Assembly (NCBI GenBank): GCA_945862435.1
Contig: CAMAXX010000026.1
Span: 1 to 38,360 of the forward strand
Source of the DNA: Pseudorhodobacter antarcticus
GTDB taxonomy: Bacteria > Pseudomonadota > Alphaproteobacteria > Rhodobacterales > Rhodobacteraceae
Direction: 5' to 3'
DNA: 38,360 nucleotides
The position numbers were made by a program, and so were the translations under genes. Below, piece after piece: positions 8,238-16,687 of this stretch (its first letter is position 1; every line of letters starts with the position of its first letter). The notes under the pieces are model-generated. The model saw only the letters and a list, made by a program, of their open reading frames with translations, ran no database searches and was not told the origin of the DNA.

Positions 8238-9698
8238 TTATGGCAGGCTGGGGGACTTTGGCACATGCAGGATAAACGCCGTGCCTTGGGCGGTGCTGCG
8301 CAGCAGTTCCAGCCGCCCGCCATGCCCGCGCACCAATTCGGCGGCAATGGCAAGGCCAAGCCCCGTGCCGCCCTTTCGGGCTGCCCCTGAAAACGCCTCG
8401 AACAAATGGGCGCGGGCGCGGTCGGGCAGGCCTGGCCCCGTATCGGCCACCATCACCCAATATTCCACAGGGGTTTGACCTGCCGAAACAGTGATCTGCC
8501 CCCCTTTGCCCTGCGCTTCAATCGCCTGCCTTGCATTGCGGATCAGGTTCGACAACACGCGGTACAACTGTTCAGGATCGGCCAAGATCTGCAGGCCATT
8601 TGGCGCATCGATACGCAAGGTGACGGGGGTATCCACGTCAATCCCATCGGCTTCGGCCACGTCGCGCGCCAAAAGGGCAATGTCCACAGGGCGCGGTTGA
8701 GGGGCGGCCTCTTCTGCGCGGCCAAAAGTCAGGGTGGATTCGCACAGCGCCACAGCGCGCGAAATACTGCCCACCAGTTTTGGCGCGGCGCGCGCAACGG
8801 CAGGGTCTTGGCTGGACTCAATCCTATCTACAAACAACTGCGCCGTTGTCAGAATATTGCGCAAATCATGCGAGATTTTTGCAACTGCCCCGCCCAATTG
8901 CGCCAAGCGTTCCTTTTGCCGCAGGGCAGATGTCAACTGCGTTTGCATTAAGGCCATCGCCTCTTCGGCGCGGAGCAATTCGTCCACCCGCGAAGTGGGG
9001 GCAATAACGCGGCGGGCATCTTCGGGCGCTGCGGCATAAGATTGCATATGCAGCACCACACGCCGAATCGGGGCCACCATCAGGCGCTGCACAGCCCAGA
9101 ATAGCGCCAGCGCCGTGATCGCCGAAATCACTGCCGACAGAACCAAAATCCGCGTGCCATAATCAATCAGCGCGGCGCGAAGGGGGGCTGCATCCATCGT
9201 GATTTCAATCAGCAAACCCGCATCTTGCACGGGCTGGCCGATAACACGAATAATGCCGCCCGTGCGGCCCATAAGGGCTGCAAATGCATCGCCAATCAGC
9301 ACCAAAGGCCCAGCACTGCGCAAATCAAATGTTTGCGAAATCGGCTGCGGCAACTCTGATGACAGCACTAACTCGCGCACCTCATTGCGGCGCAGCACCA
9401 CGTTAAACACCTCTGCATTGGCCAGCAGTTCGCGTTCCAATTCTGGCGTGACCATATCGGGCGCGGCCAATTGCGCCAGCGCGGCAATCTGCGCCTTTTC
9501 CAGGCGCATGGTTAGAAAATCGGCGCGAAACCGCGCGATGGAGGGCACAAAGATCAGCACTTCAGCCACCATGACAAAGACCACAGTCAAAATCAGGAAA
9601 CGGCCCGACAGGGTGCGCCAAAAGCCCCCTGTCCACGCCCCGCGCGAAGGCGCCGCGCTGATCTGTTCTGCCTGATCTATCCCGCTGCCGTCTTGCAC
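8238..9698 (-). CDS. Membrane sensor histidine kinase (orphan, HAMP-type)
   Basis: The 486-residue product should be an inner-membrane two-component sensor that autophosphorylates on histidine. Transmembrane segments at about 33-52 and 183-203 flank a ~130-residue periplasmic sensor domain, and a HAMP-like linker follows (204-255). The H-box is KISHDLRNILTTAQL with phosphoacceptor H277. The ATPase domain has an N-box (NLIRNARQA, 384-392), a G1 box (DTGPGLP, 419-425) and a G2 box (GGTGLGL, 443-449). The start is GTG at 9698-9696, with AAGGA upstream at rather long spacing. No response regulator gene is adjacent, so the partner and signal are unknown. The gene is divergent from rpmH across a 251-bp gap. 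Confidence 0.92.
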   Translation of the reverse strand: MQDGSGIDQAEQISAAPSRGAWTGGFWRTLSGRFLILTVVFVMVAEVLIFVPSIARFRADFLTMRLEKAQIAALAQLAAPDMVTPELERELLANAEVFNVVLRRNEVRELVLSSELPQPISQTFDLRSAGPLVLIGDAFAALMGRTGGIIRVIGQPVQDAGLLIEITMDAAPLRAALIDYGTRILVLSAVISAITALALFWAVQRLMVAPIRRVVLHMQSYAAAPEDARRVIAPTSRVDELLRAEEAMALMQTQLTSALRQKERLAQLGGAVAKISHDLRNILTTAQLFVDRIESSQDPAVARAAPKLVGSISRAVALCESTLTFGRAEEAAPQPRPVDIALLARDVAEADGIDVDTPVTLRIDAPNGLQILADPEQLYRVLSNLIRNARQAIEAQGKGGQITVSAGQTPVEYWVMVADTGPGLPDRARAHLFEAFSGAARKGGTGLGLAIAAELVRGHGGRLELLRSTAQGTAFILHVPKSPSLP

Positions 9699-9855
9699 GA
9701 TTTGGGCGTTCCTTTGGTTGCGCGGGTTGCGTTGCGCTTGAAAACCTTAGCAGTTTGTGGGACGGCCTGCGAGTGGTATGGCGATTTCCCGCCAAAACTG
9801 AACCAATTCCGCCCAAGATTAGCACAAAATCTTGGGCAAAAGACGCACTGCGCCG

Positions 9856-9884
9856 TTGACTTGAGGCCAAACCCCGCCTAATGG
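9856..9884 (+). promoter_or_regulatory. Candidate sigma-70 promoter for rpmH-rnpA-yidD
   Basis: A -35 like TTGACT (9856-9861) is followed after exactly 17 bp by TAATGG (9879-9884), about 66 bp before the rpmH ATG. The -35 matches consensus in five of six bases; the -10 is weak. Position and spacing fit a housekeeping promoter for this operon, but it is judged by eye only. Confidence 0.45.
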
Positions 9885-9949
9885 ACGATCTTCAAGTTTA
9901 CCGCTGGCGAATCTAACAGGTTCGCAGCATACGTCTGATGGAGACCGCG

Positions 9950-10084
9950 ATGAAGCGCACTTTTCAACCTTCGAACCTTGTTCGCGCCCGCCGCCACGGG
10001 TTCCGTGCGCGCATGGCTACCAAAGGCGGCCGTCTTGTGCTGGCGGCACGCCGCGCAAAGGGCCGCAAGAAACTGTCTGCCTAA
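9950..10084 (+). CDS. rpmH: 50S ribosomal protein bL34
   Basis: A 44-codon gene encodes a very basic protein starting [19 protein letters not shown] and ending in GRKKLSA, the canonical bL34 sequence and length. bL34 is a late-assembling protein of the large ribosomal subunit. GGAGA precedes the ATG by a few bases. rnpA follows 55 bp downstream, the nearly universal bacterial order, and both are likely co-transcribed. The gene is too short to stand out in a length-filtered frame search but is unambiguous. Confidence 0.98.
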   Translation: MKRTFQPSNLVRARRHGFRARMATKGGRLVLAARRAKGRKKLSA

Positions 10085-10139
10085 GTTTATCTACGAACAC
10101 TTTGACTGCCCTGTTTTCGGGTGGATAAAGGGGCAAGAT

Positions 10140-10580
10140 ATGGAACCGCCGAAGGCATCGGATCAGGGCGAAACCAGCGCCTCCGACATCGCCTCGGCGG
10201 TTGTAGTTTGTGTTCTGACAGGCATTTCCACCCTAACCCAGCGCGCGGATTTTGTGCGCGCCGCATCCGCGCGGCGGATGGGAACGGGCAGTTTCTTGCT
10301 GCAAGCGCGCCTGCGCAGTGATGATACCTGCGTTCAGGCGGGGGCCATACGCATCGGATTTACCGCCAGCAAGAAAATCGGCAATGCCGTGGCGCGCAAC
10401 CGTGCCAAACGCCGCATGCGCGCAGTAGTGCGCGCCGTTTTGCCAGAACTTGGTCAGGCGGGCTGGGATTATGTTCTGGTCGCCAAACCGCAGGCGACGA
10501 TCGCGCGCGGCTATGCAGATTTGATGGCCGATCTGCGCCGCGCCTTGACCCAAATCCATTTGGAAAAGGCCAAGCCATGA
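10140..10580 (+). CDS. rnpA: Ribonuclease P protein component
   Basis: The protein subunit of RNase P, which helps the catalytic RNA bind and cleave 5' leaders of pre-tRNAs. The 146-residue product carries the family RNR signature in [15 protein letters not shown] (about residues 84-98) after [15 protein letters not shown] chose the ATG at 10140, preceded by AAAGGGGC. The open frame extends upstream through rpmH in another phase, but that part has no RnpA similarity. The N-terminal ~25 residues ([16 protein letters not shown]...) extend beyond the compact core of shorter homologues. The stop overlaps the yidD start as ATGA, indicating translational coupling. Confidence 0.95.
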   Translation: MEPPKASDQGETSASDIASAVVVCVLTGISTLTQRADFVRAASARRMGTGSFLLQARLRSDDTCVQAGAIRIGFTASKKIGNAVARNRAKRRMRAVVRAVLPELGQAGWDYVLVAKPQATIARGYADLMADLRRALTQIHLEKAKP

Positions 10581-10810
10581 GCCCCCTTGCCCATATCGTT
10601 GCCCTGCCCGTGCGCGCGTATCGGCTATTTCTGTCGCCTTGGGTTGGGCATGGTTGCCGTTATCAGCCCACCTGCAGCGCCTATTCCCTAGAGGCGCTGG
10701 AAAAGCACGGCGCATTTAAGGGCAGCTATCTAACCATTCGCCGCCTGCTGCGCTGCCATCCTTGGGGCGGCAGTGGTTATGACCCCGTCCCCCCCCATTC
10801 CCACGACTAG
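10577..10810 (+). CDS. yidD: Membrane protein insertion efficiency factor YidD
   Basis: A 77-residue basic protein with the YidD signature: [22 protein letters not shown] (about 24-45) and [15 protein letters not shown] (58-72). YidD is associated with the inner membrane and aids insertion of substrates through the YidC/Sec route; its mechanism is not settled. The ATG overlaps the rnpA stop by four bases (ATGA). In many alphaproteobacteria the yidC gene follows closely. Here a broken ttcA and an EAL gene intervene. Confidence 0.95.
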   Translation: MSPLAHIVALPVRAYRLFLSPWVGHGCRYQPTCSAYSLEALEKHGAFKGSYLTIRRLLRCHPWGGSGYDPVPPHSHD

Positions 10811-10817
10811 GCCCGCC

Positions 10818-11664
10818 ATGCTGGATACTGGCATTCCGCTGATCTTGCAAAACGCCCCCAAACGGACGACTTTCGCGGCCTGCACAAACAAATCTTGCAA
10901 TAAGTGCGCGGTGCACGCTGGCTGGTCTGCCATTCGGGCGGCAAGACAGTTACGCATTGATGGCGGTGCTGCATGTTTTGAAATGACGCGCCCTGCTGCC
11001 TGTGGATTTGCTGGCCTGCAACCTTGACCAAGGCCAAGACCAAGGCCGGCCGAATTTCCCCGCCACTGTGCTGCCAGAATTCTTATCGCGCATGGGCATA
11101 CCGCACTGCATCGAATATCAAGACACCTATTCGATTGTCGTCGAAAAGGTGCCGCAAGGGCGCACTTATCGCGCGCTATGCTCGCGCTTACGGCGCAGCA
11201 ATTTGTTCCGCGTCGCACGCAAAGAAGGCTGCAGCGCCGTGGTGCTGGGCCATCGCTAGGGTAACATGCTGGAAACCTTTTTCCTGAACCTGTTTCACGG
11301 CAGCCGCTGTGCCACGATGGCGCCGAAACTGGTGAACGAAGATGGCGATTTGTTTCTCGATCGACCGCCAGCTTTAGTTTCCGAGGCCGACGGCGAGGCC
11401 TTTTCCCGCGCGATGGAATTTTCCATCATCCCCTGCGATCTATGCGGCAGCCAAGAGGCGCTGCGCGTGCAGGTCAAAACGATTCTGGATGAATGGGAGG
11501 CGAGCAGCCCGCGGCAGCGCGGCATTATGGCCCGCGCGCTGAAGCATGTGCGCACGCCGCATCTAACCGACCCCGCCCTGTTTAATTCTTTGGGCTTGGC
11601 ACTGGGCGGCGCAAATGGAGAAAAGTTTAAGGAAAATCAGCAGCATCGAAGGCAGGCAGATTAA
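10818..11664 (+). pseudogene. ttcA: ttcA pseudogene (tRNA 2-thiocytidine-32 synthetase)
   Basis: Fragments in several frames match TtcA along its length. They are MLDTGIPLILQNAP (10818 on), WLVCHSGGK (PP-loop, near 10922-10945), [12 protein letters not shown]...[29 protein letters not shown] (from 11002), [23 protein letters not shown], and [12 protein letters not shown]...[10 protein letters not shown] (from 11266). Lesions: a frameshift near 10865; a TAA at 10901-10903 with about a dozen codons missing beside it; loss of one G in the SGGKDS codons at 10945/10946; TGA at 10984-10986 where Trp is usual; Arg for the first Cys of the first CxxC (RALC for CALC); a small duplication giving DQGR; and TAG at 11257-11259. 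TtcA binds an Fe-S cluster through cysteines and needs the PP-loop, so no active product is expected. The 3' part (11266-11664) remains open for 132 codons. Confidence 0.92.
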
Positions 11665-11738
11665 CCACTCTGTTAGACCCTTTGCTTAGCTTGTCCCTAA
11701 CGGGGCGGTATCGCCCCCTAGTGCGGGAGAGTTTGGCG

Positions 11739-13292
11739 ATGTTCAGCAGGTTGCGCAGCAAGATTTCGGGCATTGGATATGGAGCCATGACGCTGATTGG
11801 CAGGCCTGAATGGATGGTGTTTATCCCTGCGATCAGCCTTGCCGCCTTTTGGCTCGGCGGCGAGATTAGTCTTATGGCCACAGCGCTGGGCCTGCCCCTT
11901 GTGTTGGGAATTCTGGGCGCTTTGCGCGTGGGCCAAGATGCTGGCGACCGCCACCGCACTGCCCCGCGCGAAGATCAGCTTGCCCTGCGCAACCATGTCG
12001 TTGAACGGCTAGATGCCATTTTGTCTGACCGCCCCTTTCATGGCAAAACCACTGCCTGCCTTGTGCTGCAATTTGATGGGTCAGATCAGTTGCTGCAACG
12101 CCATGGCCGCGCGACTGAAAACAAAGTTCTGACGCGGTCTGCGGAACGTATTTGCGCCGCGCTGCGCGAGGGCGATGTGGTGGCACGACTGGAAGGCGGC
12201 GGTTTTGCCGTGGCACTGGCCCCCGCACGGCGGCTGGATCTGGAAACAGTTGTGCAGTTGGTGGCGCGTTTGCAAGCCGCCATTGCCGCGCCCGTGGAAA
12301 TTGATGCGGTTCGCCTTTATGTCACCTGCTCGGTCGGGATCTGCTTGGCAGATCGCGCGCCCCATGAAACAGGCACCGCCCTGCTGGATGCGGCGCAAGT
12401 TGCCGCTGACGAGGCGCGCCGCAATGGGCCAGGGGCGCTGCGGGTGTTTGCAGCCGAAATGGCCCGCACCCGCGCCGACCATGATGCGCTGCGTTACGAG
12501 TTAGAGGCGGCGCTGGACGAAGGGCAGGTCCGCGCCCATTTCCAGCCGCAAATTTCAACCGATACAGGTGCTATCACGGGGTTCGAGGCGCTTGCGCGCT
12601 GGTATCACCCCAACAAAGGCCTGCTTGGCCCCGCCGTGTTTTTGCCCATGATCGAGGCGGCTGGCCTGTCTGAACGCTTGGGCGAGGTGATGCTGCAAAA
12701 CGCCCTTGCTGCTCTTGTCCGCTGGGACAAATTGCATCTGGGTATCCCAACTGTGTCGGTCAACCTGTCGGCAGACGAACTGCGCAACCCGCGCCTTGCC
12801 GACAAAATTAAATGGGAGCTTGACCGCTTTGATTTAAACCCAAATCGGCTGTGCGTCGAGGTGCTGGAAAATGTCGTGGCTACAACCGATAATGACGTGA
12901 TTGTTGCCAATATCGCAGCCCTAGCCCGCCTTGGCTGCGGCATTGATCTGGACGATTTTGGCACGGGCCATGCGTCGATTACGTCGATACGGCGGTTTGC
13001 TATCCGCCGTCTGAAGATTGACCGCAGCTTTGTGACCCGCGTTGACGAAGATCGCGGCCAGCAGCGCATGATTGCTGCCATACTGTCTATGGCCGAACGG
13101 CTGGAACTGGCAACCATCGCCGAAGGGGTGGAAACCGCTGCCGAACACACGATGCTGGCACAGCTGGGCTGCAATGATGTGCAGGGCTTTGGCATCGCCC
13201 GCCCCATGCCAATTGAAGATACCAGCGGCTGGATCGCGGCCCAGCGGCGTAAAATCGGCAAACTACCGCGAATCCGCCAAGAAATGCGCTGA
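11739..13292 (+). CDS. Membrane-anchored degenerate GGDEF / intact EAL c-di-GMP phosphodiesterase
   Basis: The 517-residue product has two hydrophobic segments near the N terminus (about 26-41 and 43-63), a GGDEF-fold domain and a C-terminal EAL domain. The GGDEF active-site motif reads EGGGF (152-156), so cyclase activity is not expected; such domains often regulate the EAL partner. The EAL domain keeps its catalytic signatures: EALARW at 283-288, NLSADEL with Asn342, the E-x-x-E segment near 374-377, DDFGTG at 405-410, KIDRSF from Lys426, and EGVET at 462-466. Hydrolysis of c-di-GMP to pGpG is therefore likely. I chose the ATG at 11739, preceded by GGGAGAG, over an in-frame TTG at 11682 that lacks a ribosome-binding site. 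The gene sits between the ttcA remnant and yidC. Confidence 0.9.
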   Translation: MFSRLRSKISGIGYGAMTLIGRPEWMVFIPAISLAAFWLGGEISLMATALGLPLVLGILGALRVGQDAGDRHRTAPREDQLALRNHVVERLDAILSDRPFHGKTTACLVLQFDGSDQLLQRHGRATENKVLTRSAERICAALREGDVVARLEGGGFAVALAPARRLDLETVVQLVARLQAAIAAPVEIDAVRLYVTCSVGICLADRAPHETGTALLDAAQVAADEARRNGPGALRVFAAEMARTRADHDALRYELEAALDEGQVRAHFQPQISTDTGAITGFEALARWYHPNKGLLGPAVFLPMIEAAGLSERLGEVMLQNALAALVRWDKLHLGIPTVSVNLSADELRNPRLADKIKWELDRFDLNPNRLCVEVLENVVATTDNDVIVANIAALARLGCGIDLDDFGTGHASITSIRRFAIRRLKIDRSFVTRVDEDRGQQRMIAAILSMAERLELATIAEGVETAAEHTMLAQLGCNDVQGFGIARPMPIEDTSGWIAAQRRKIGKLPRIRQEMR

Positions 13293-13383
13293 CTGGGCGG
13301 CTTCTAAAGGGAAAACCGCTTGACCTTTGCCGCCCCCTATCGTTGAACCACCGCAAAGTTTTAATCAACAAGGCGGCGTTCAA

Positions 13384-15276
13384 ATGGACGATCAGAATAA
13401 GAACCTCATCCTTGCTACAGCGCTTAGCCTTGGGGTGATCCTTGTATGGTTTGTGGGCGGCCCGATGCTGTTTCCGCAATGGTTCCCCGACCAAACGGCA
13501 CAGCAATCGACCTTGGCTACGCCCGATGCCGCAGCCTTGGGTAATACCGCGCCTGCCGCACCCGCAACTGCACCCGCCACGACCGCCGATACCACCAGCG
13601 TGGCTGCATCGGATGCCCCGCGCATCCAAATCGATACGCCCAAGCTTTCAGGCTCGATTTCCACCTATGGCGGGCGGATCGACGATCTGTCGCTGAAAAC
13701 CTACCGCAAAACCTTGGACATCGATTCGCCGCAGGTGAAACTTCTGTCCCCCGTGGGCGAAGGCACGCCCTATTACGCCGTATTCGGCTGGGCCAATGGC
13801 GCAGGTTTGGATGCCGCCGATGTGCCCAGCGCCACCACCGTTTGGAACATCACGTCGGGCGGCACGCTGACACCCGAGACCCCCGTTACCTTGGAATGGA
13901 AAAACACCAAGGGCCTGACCTTTACCCGCACCATCGCGGTGGACGCTGATTTTATGTTCACCGTCACCGACGAGGTGAAAAACGCGGGCACCGCTGATGC
14001 CAACCTTTCGAAATATGGCATTGTCGCCCGTCATGGCCTGCCAACCGATATGGTCAATATCTATGTGGTGCACGAAGGTCTGATCCGCCGCACTGATGGC
14101 ATTTACCACGAGGCAAACTACGATGATTTCGCCGATTTGCCGGTGAATGAGGCCGAGCAAGCCTTGCTCGAAACCTCGACAGCGGCCAAAGACGGGTGGA
14201 TCGGCTTTACCGACCATTATTGGATGACGACTTTGATCCCGCAGCCAGGCGATGCCTTTACCGCCGCGAGCAAATTCCTGCCAAATTCCAATATCTATCA
14301 GGCCGAAGTGCGCATGCCATTGGTCACCATTCCTGCAGGCCAAAGCACAAAATCGACCACGCAGCTTTTCGCAGGCGCCAAAGAATGGGCAACTATTCAG
14401 AAATACGAAAACACCCCTGATATGCTGTCGCGCCTGTTTGGAGCAAAAGTGAACCCCGACCAACCCGTTATAGCTGGGTTCATCGATTCGATCGATTGGG
14501 GCTGGTTCTATTTCTTCACCAAACCCATTTTTGCCGTGCTGCACTGGCTGAATGCGCAAATCGGCAACATGGGCCTTGCCATCATTGGCCTGACATTTGT
14601 TCTGAAAACGCTGGTTTTGCCGCTGGCCTATAAATCTTATGTCTCGATGGCGCGGATGAAGGAATTGCAGCCCGAGATGGAGGCGTTGAAAGAGCGTTTC
14701 GGCGAAGACCGCGCTGGCATGCAAAAAGAAATGATGAACCTGTACAAAACCAAAAAGGTAAACCCCGCTGCGGGTTGCCTGCCGATTTTGATCCAGATCC
14801 CCATTTTCTTTGCGCTGTATAAGGTGATTTTTGTCACGATCGAACTGCGCCACGAGCCTTTCTTTGGCTGGCTGAAAGACCTGTCTGCGCCTGATACATC
14901 CAGCCTGTTCAACCTGTTCGGCCTGCTACCGTGGAGCGCGCCCGAACCAGGATCAATCCTTGCGCTGATCTTTATCGGCGTGCTGCCCATCTTACTGGGC
15001 GTGACGATGTGGATGCAGCAAAAGCTGAATCCAGCCCCAACAGACGCCGTTCAACAGCAGGTCTTTGCATGGATGCCGTGGATTTTCATGTTCATGCTGG
15101 GCAATTTTGCAAGTGGCCTGGTCGTTTACTGGATCACCAACAATACCATCACGTTTGTGCAGCAATACCTGATCATGCGCAGCCACGGGCACACGCCAGA
15201 TATATTTGGTAATATTCGGTCAAGCTTTGCTAAAAAGCCCGTCGAACCACCGCCTGCGGTGACCAAAAAGAAATGA
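13384..15276 (+). CDS. yidC: Membrane protein insertase YidC
   Basis: The 630-residue product is a full-length proteobacterial YidC, which inserts inner-membrane proteins alone or with SecYEG. It starts MDDQNKNLILATALSL with an N-terminal membrane anchor (about 8-30), then an Ala/Pro/Thr-rich linker and a large periplasmic beta domain. The conserved C-terminal translocase core includes PLAYKSYVSMARMKELQPEM, a cytoplasmic coiled hairpin, KKVNPAAGCLPILIQIPIFFALYKVI, and late helices with FASGLVVYW. It ends in a basic tail (KKPVEPPPAVTKKK). The open frame extends 19 codons upstream, but the ATG at 13384 fits the family start. Its stop overlaps the MOSC start (ATGA). Confidence 0.97.
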   Translation: MDDQNKNLILATALSLGVILVWFVGGPMLFPQWFPDQTAQQSTLATPDAAALGNTAPAAPATAPATTADTTSVAASDAPRIQIDTPKLSGSISTYGGRIDDLSLKTYRKTLDIDSPQVKLLSPVGEGTPYYAVFGWANGAGLDAADVPSATTVWNITSGGTLTPETPVTLEWKNTKGLTFTRTIAVDADFMFTVTDEVKNAGTADANLSKYGIVARHGLPTDMVNIYVVHEGLIRRTDGIYHEANYDDFADLPVNEAEQALLETSTAAKDGWIGFTDHYWMTTLIPQPGDAFTAASKFLPNSNIYQAEVRMPLVTIPAGQSTKSTTQLFAGAKEWATIQKYENTPDMLSRLFGAKVNPDQPVIAGFIDSIDWGWFYFFTKPIFAVLHWLNAQIGNMGLAIIGLTFVLKTLVLPLAYKSYVSMARMKELQPEMEALKERFGEDRAGMQKEMMNLYKTKKVNPAAGCLPILIQIPIFFALYKVIFVTIELRHEPFFGWLKDLSAPDTSSLFNLFGLLPWSAPEPGSILALIFIGVLPILLGVTMWMQQKLNPAPTDAVQQQVFAWMPWIFMFMLGNFASGLVVYWITNNTITFVQQYLIMRSHGHTPDIFGNIRSSFAKKPVEPPPAVTKKK

Positions 15277-16019
15277 CAGGGGCGCTGGCGCATATTTGCC
15301 GCCACCCGATCAAGGGGCACGGACGCGAGTATCTCGCGTCCGTTCTGCTTTTGCCAGATGAATGCCTGCCTTGGGATCGCCACTGGGCTGTTGCCCACGA
15401 GGCCGCGAAACTGACCGCGGGGTGGAACCCCTGCGCCAATTTCACGCGCGGGGCAAAATCACCGCAGCTTATGGCGATTACCTGCACCTTGAACGAGGCC
15501 ACGCGCCAAGTGACGCTGCATCATCCAGATCGCGGCAGCATTTCGTTTTGCCCTGATTCGTCCGCAGATTTGCAACGCTTTCTAGAATGGGTGCGCCCGC
15601 TGAATGCCGAAGGGCGCGCACAGCCCGCCCAAATCATCAGCGCGGGGCGCGGGATGACCGACACGCCCCTGCCAGCCCTATCCATCCTGTCGCGCGCATC
15701 CTTGCAGGATTTGTCAGCGCGGATGGGGCAGGATTTATCCATGGACCGCTGGCGCGGTAATCTGTGGTTGGATGGCAGCGCGCCTTGGGATGAATGGAAT
15801 TGGATTGGCCGCCGCATTTCAATTGGCGGTGCGATTTTGCGCGTTGAGAAACGCATCACGCGGTGTAGCGCGACAACCGTGGATCCATTGACGGGCCGCA
15901 GCAATGCCCCGACCTTGGACGCATTAGAGCAGCATTTCGGCCATAGCGACTTTGGCCTTTATGCCGTGGTAGAACAGGGCGGCGGCATCGCTGTTGGCCA
16001 AGGTTGGAGCCTGATATGA
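15273..16019 (+). CDS. MOSC-domain protein
   Basis: The 248-residue product begins with an N-terminal MOSC beta-barrel-like region (HICRHPIKG, then LPWDRHWAV) and continues into a MOSC domain. This contains FRGNLWLDG-like RWRGNLWLD (159-167) and the conserved cysteine C198 in RCSATTVDPLTG. MOSC proteins bind molybdenum cofactor or carry sulfur/molybdenum-linked ligands; mARC and YiiM-type enzymes are relatives. The substrate here is unknown. The start ATG overlaps the yidC stop and the stop overlaps the engB start, both as ATGA, so all three are translationally coupled. This arrangement is common in Rhodobacteraceae. Confidence 0.88.
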   Translation: MTGALAHICRHPIKGHGREYLASVLLLPDECLPWDRHWAVAHEAAKLTAGWNPCANFTRGAKSPQLMAITCTLNEATRQVTLHHPDRGSISFCPDSSADLQRFLEWVRPLNAEGRAQPAQIISAGRGMTDTPLPALSILSRASLQDLSARMGQDLSMDRWRGNLWLDGSAPWDEWNWIGRRISIGGAILRVEKRITRCSATTVDPLTGRSNAPTLDALEQHFGHSDFGLYAVVEQGGGIAVGQGWSLI

Positions 16020-16669
16020 CGATGATCTTCACTCTGGCCGAACCGCCAGATTTGCCCGACCGCGAGGTAGGCCGTTTGCTATTTGCGGGGCCTGTCGATT
16101 TTGTAAAAGGCGTGGTCGCGATGTCGGGCCTGCCCCCGCCTGATCGGCTGGAAGTGTGCTTTGCGGGCCGGTCAAACGTTGGAAAATCTAGCCTCATCAA
16201 TGCATTGACAGGCCGCAAAAACCTTGCCCGCGCGTCCAACACTCCCGGCCGCACCCAAGAGATCAATTTTTTCGCGCTGGGCGAGATGAACCGCTTTCTG
16301 GTTGACCTTCCGGGCTATGGCTATGCCGAGGCGCCGCGCCCTGTGGTGGCCAAATGGCAGGCACTGCTGAAGTCTTACCTTGCGGGCCGGCAAACCTTGC
16401 GCCGCGCCTTTGTGCTGATCGATACCCGCCACGGGGTTAAAGACGTGGACGAAGAGATTATGAAATTGCTAGATCGCAGCGCCGTGACCTTTCAGGTGGT
16501 GATGACCAAGGCTGACAAAGTGTCAAAGGCCGAGGCGGATGCGAATATTGCCCAAACTATGGCGGCGCTGGCGGCGCACCCTGCTGCCTATTCCGAAATA
16601 GTTGTCACCTCATCTGAAAAAGGCGACGGGATTGAAACACTGCGCGCGATTATTGCCACCTTGGTCTAA
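16016..16669 (+). CDS. engB: Ribosome biogenesis GTPase EngB (YihA/YsxC)
   Basis: An essential-type GTPase for 50S subunit assembly. The 217-residue product has all G motifs: G1 GRSNVGKS (51-58), G2 threonine around 76-80 in SNTPGRTQ, G3 DLPGYG (97-102), G4 TKAD (164-167) and G5 TSSEKGDG (198-205). I chose the ATG at 16016 because it overlaps the MOSC stop as ATGA; an in-frame TTG four codons upstream is less likely. argB follows after 18 bp. Confidence 0.96.
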   Translation: MTMIFTLAEPPDLPDREVGRLLFAGPVDFVKGVVAMSGLPPPDRLEVCFAGRSNVGKSSLINALTGRKNLARASNTPGRTQEINFFALGEMNRFLVDLPGYGYAEAPRPVVAKWQALLKSYLAGRQTLRRAFVLIDTRHGVKDVDEEIMKLLDRSAVTFQVVMTKADKVSKAEADANIAQTMAALAAHPAAYSEIVVTSSEKGDGIETLRAIIATLV

Positions 16670-16687
16670 CTTGCATATGAGGCCGCT

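Noticed and set aside
11002..11259. 85-codon open frame annotated-looking as a small protein
   Set aside because: It is an internal fragment of the ttcA pseudogene ending at a nonsense codon.
12605..13261. 218-codon minus-strand frame inside the EAL gene
   Set aside because: It is antisense to the conserved EAL motifs, with Ser/Arg-rich low-complexity composition; no support as a gene.
13648..14853. 401-codon minus-strand open frame inside yidC
   Set aside because: It lies entirely antisense to a clearly functional yidC, has odd His/Gln-rich composition and matches no family I know. It is a GC-driven shadow.
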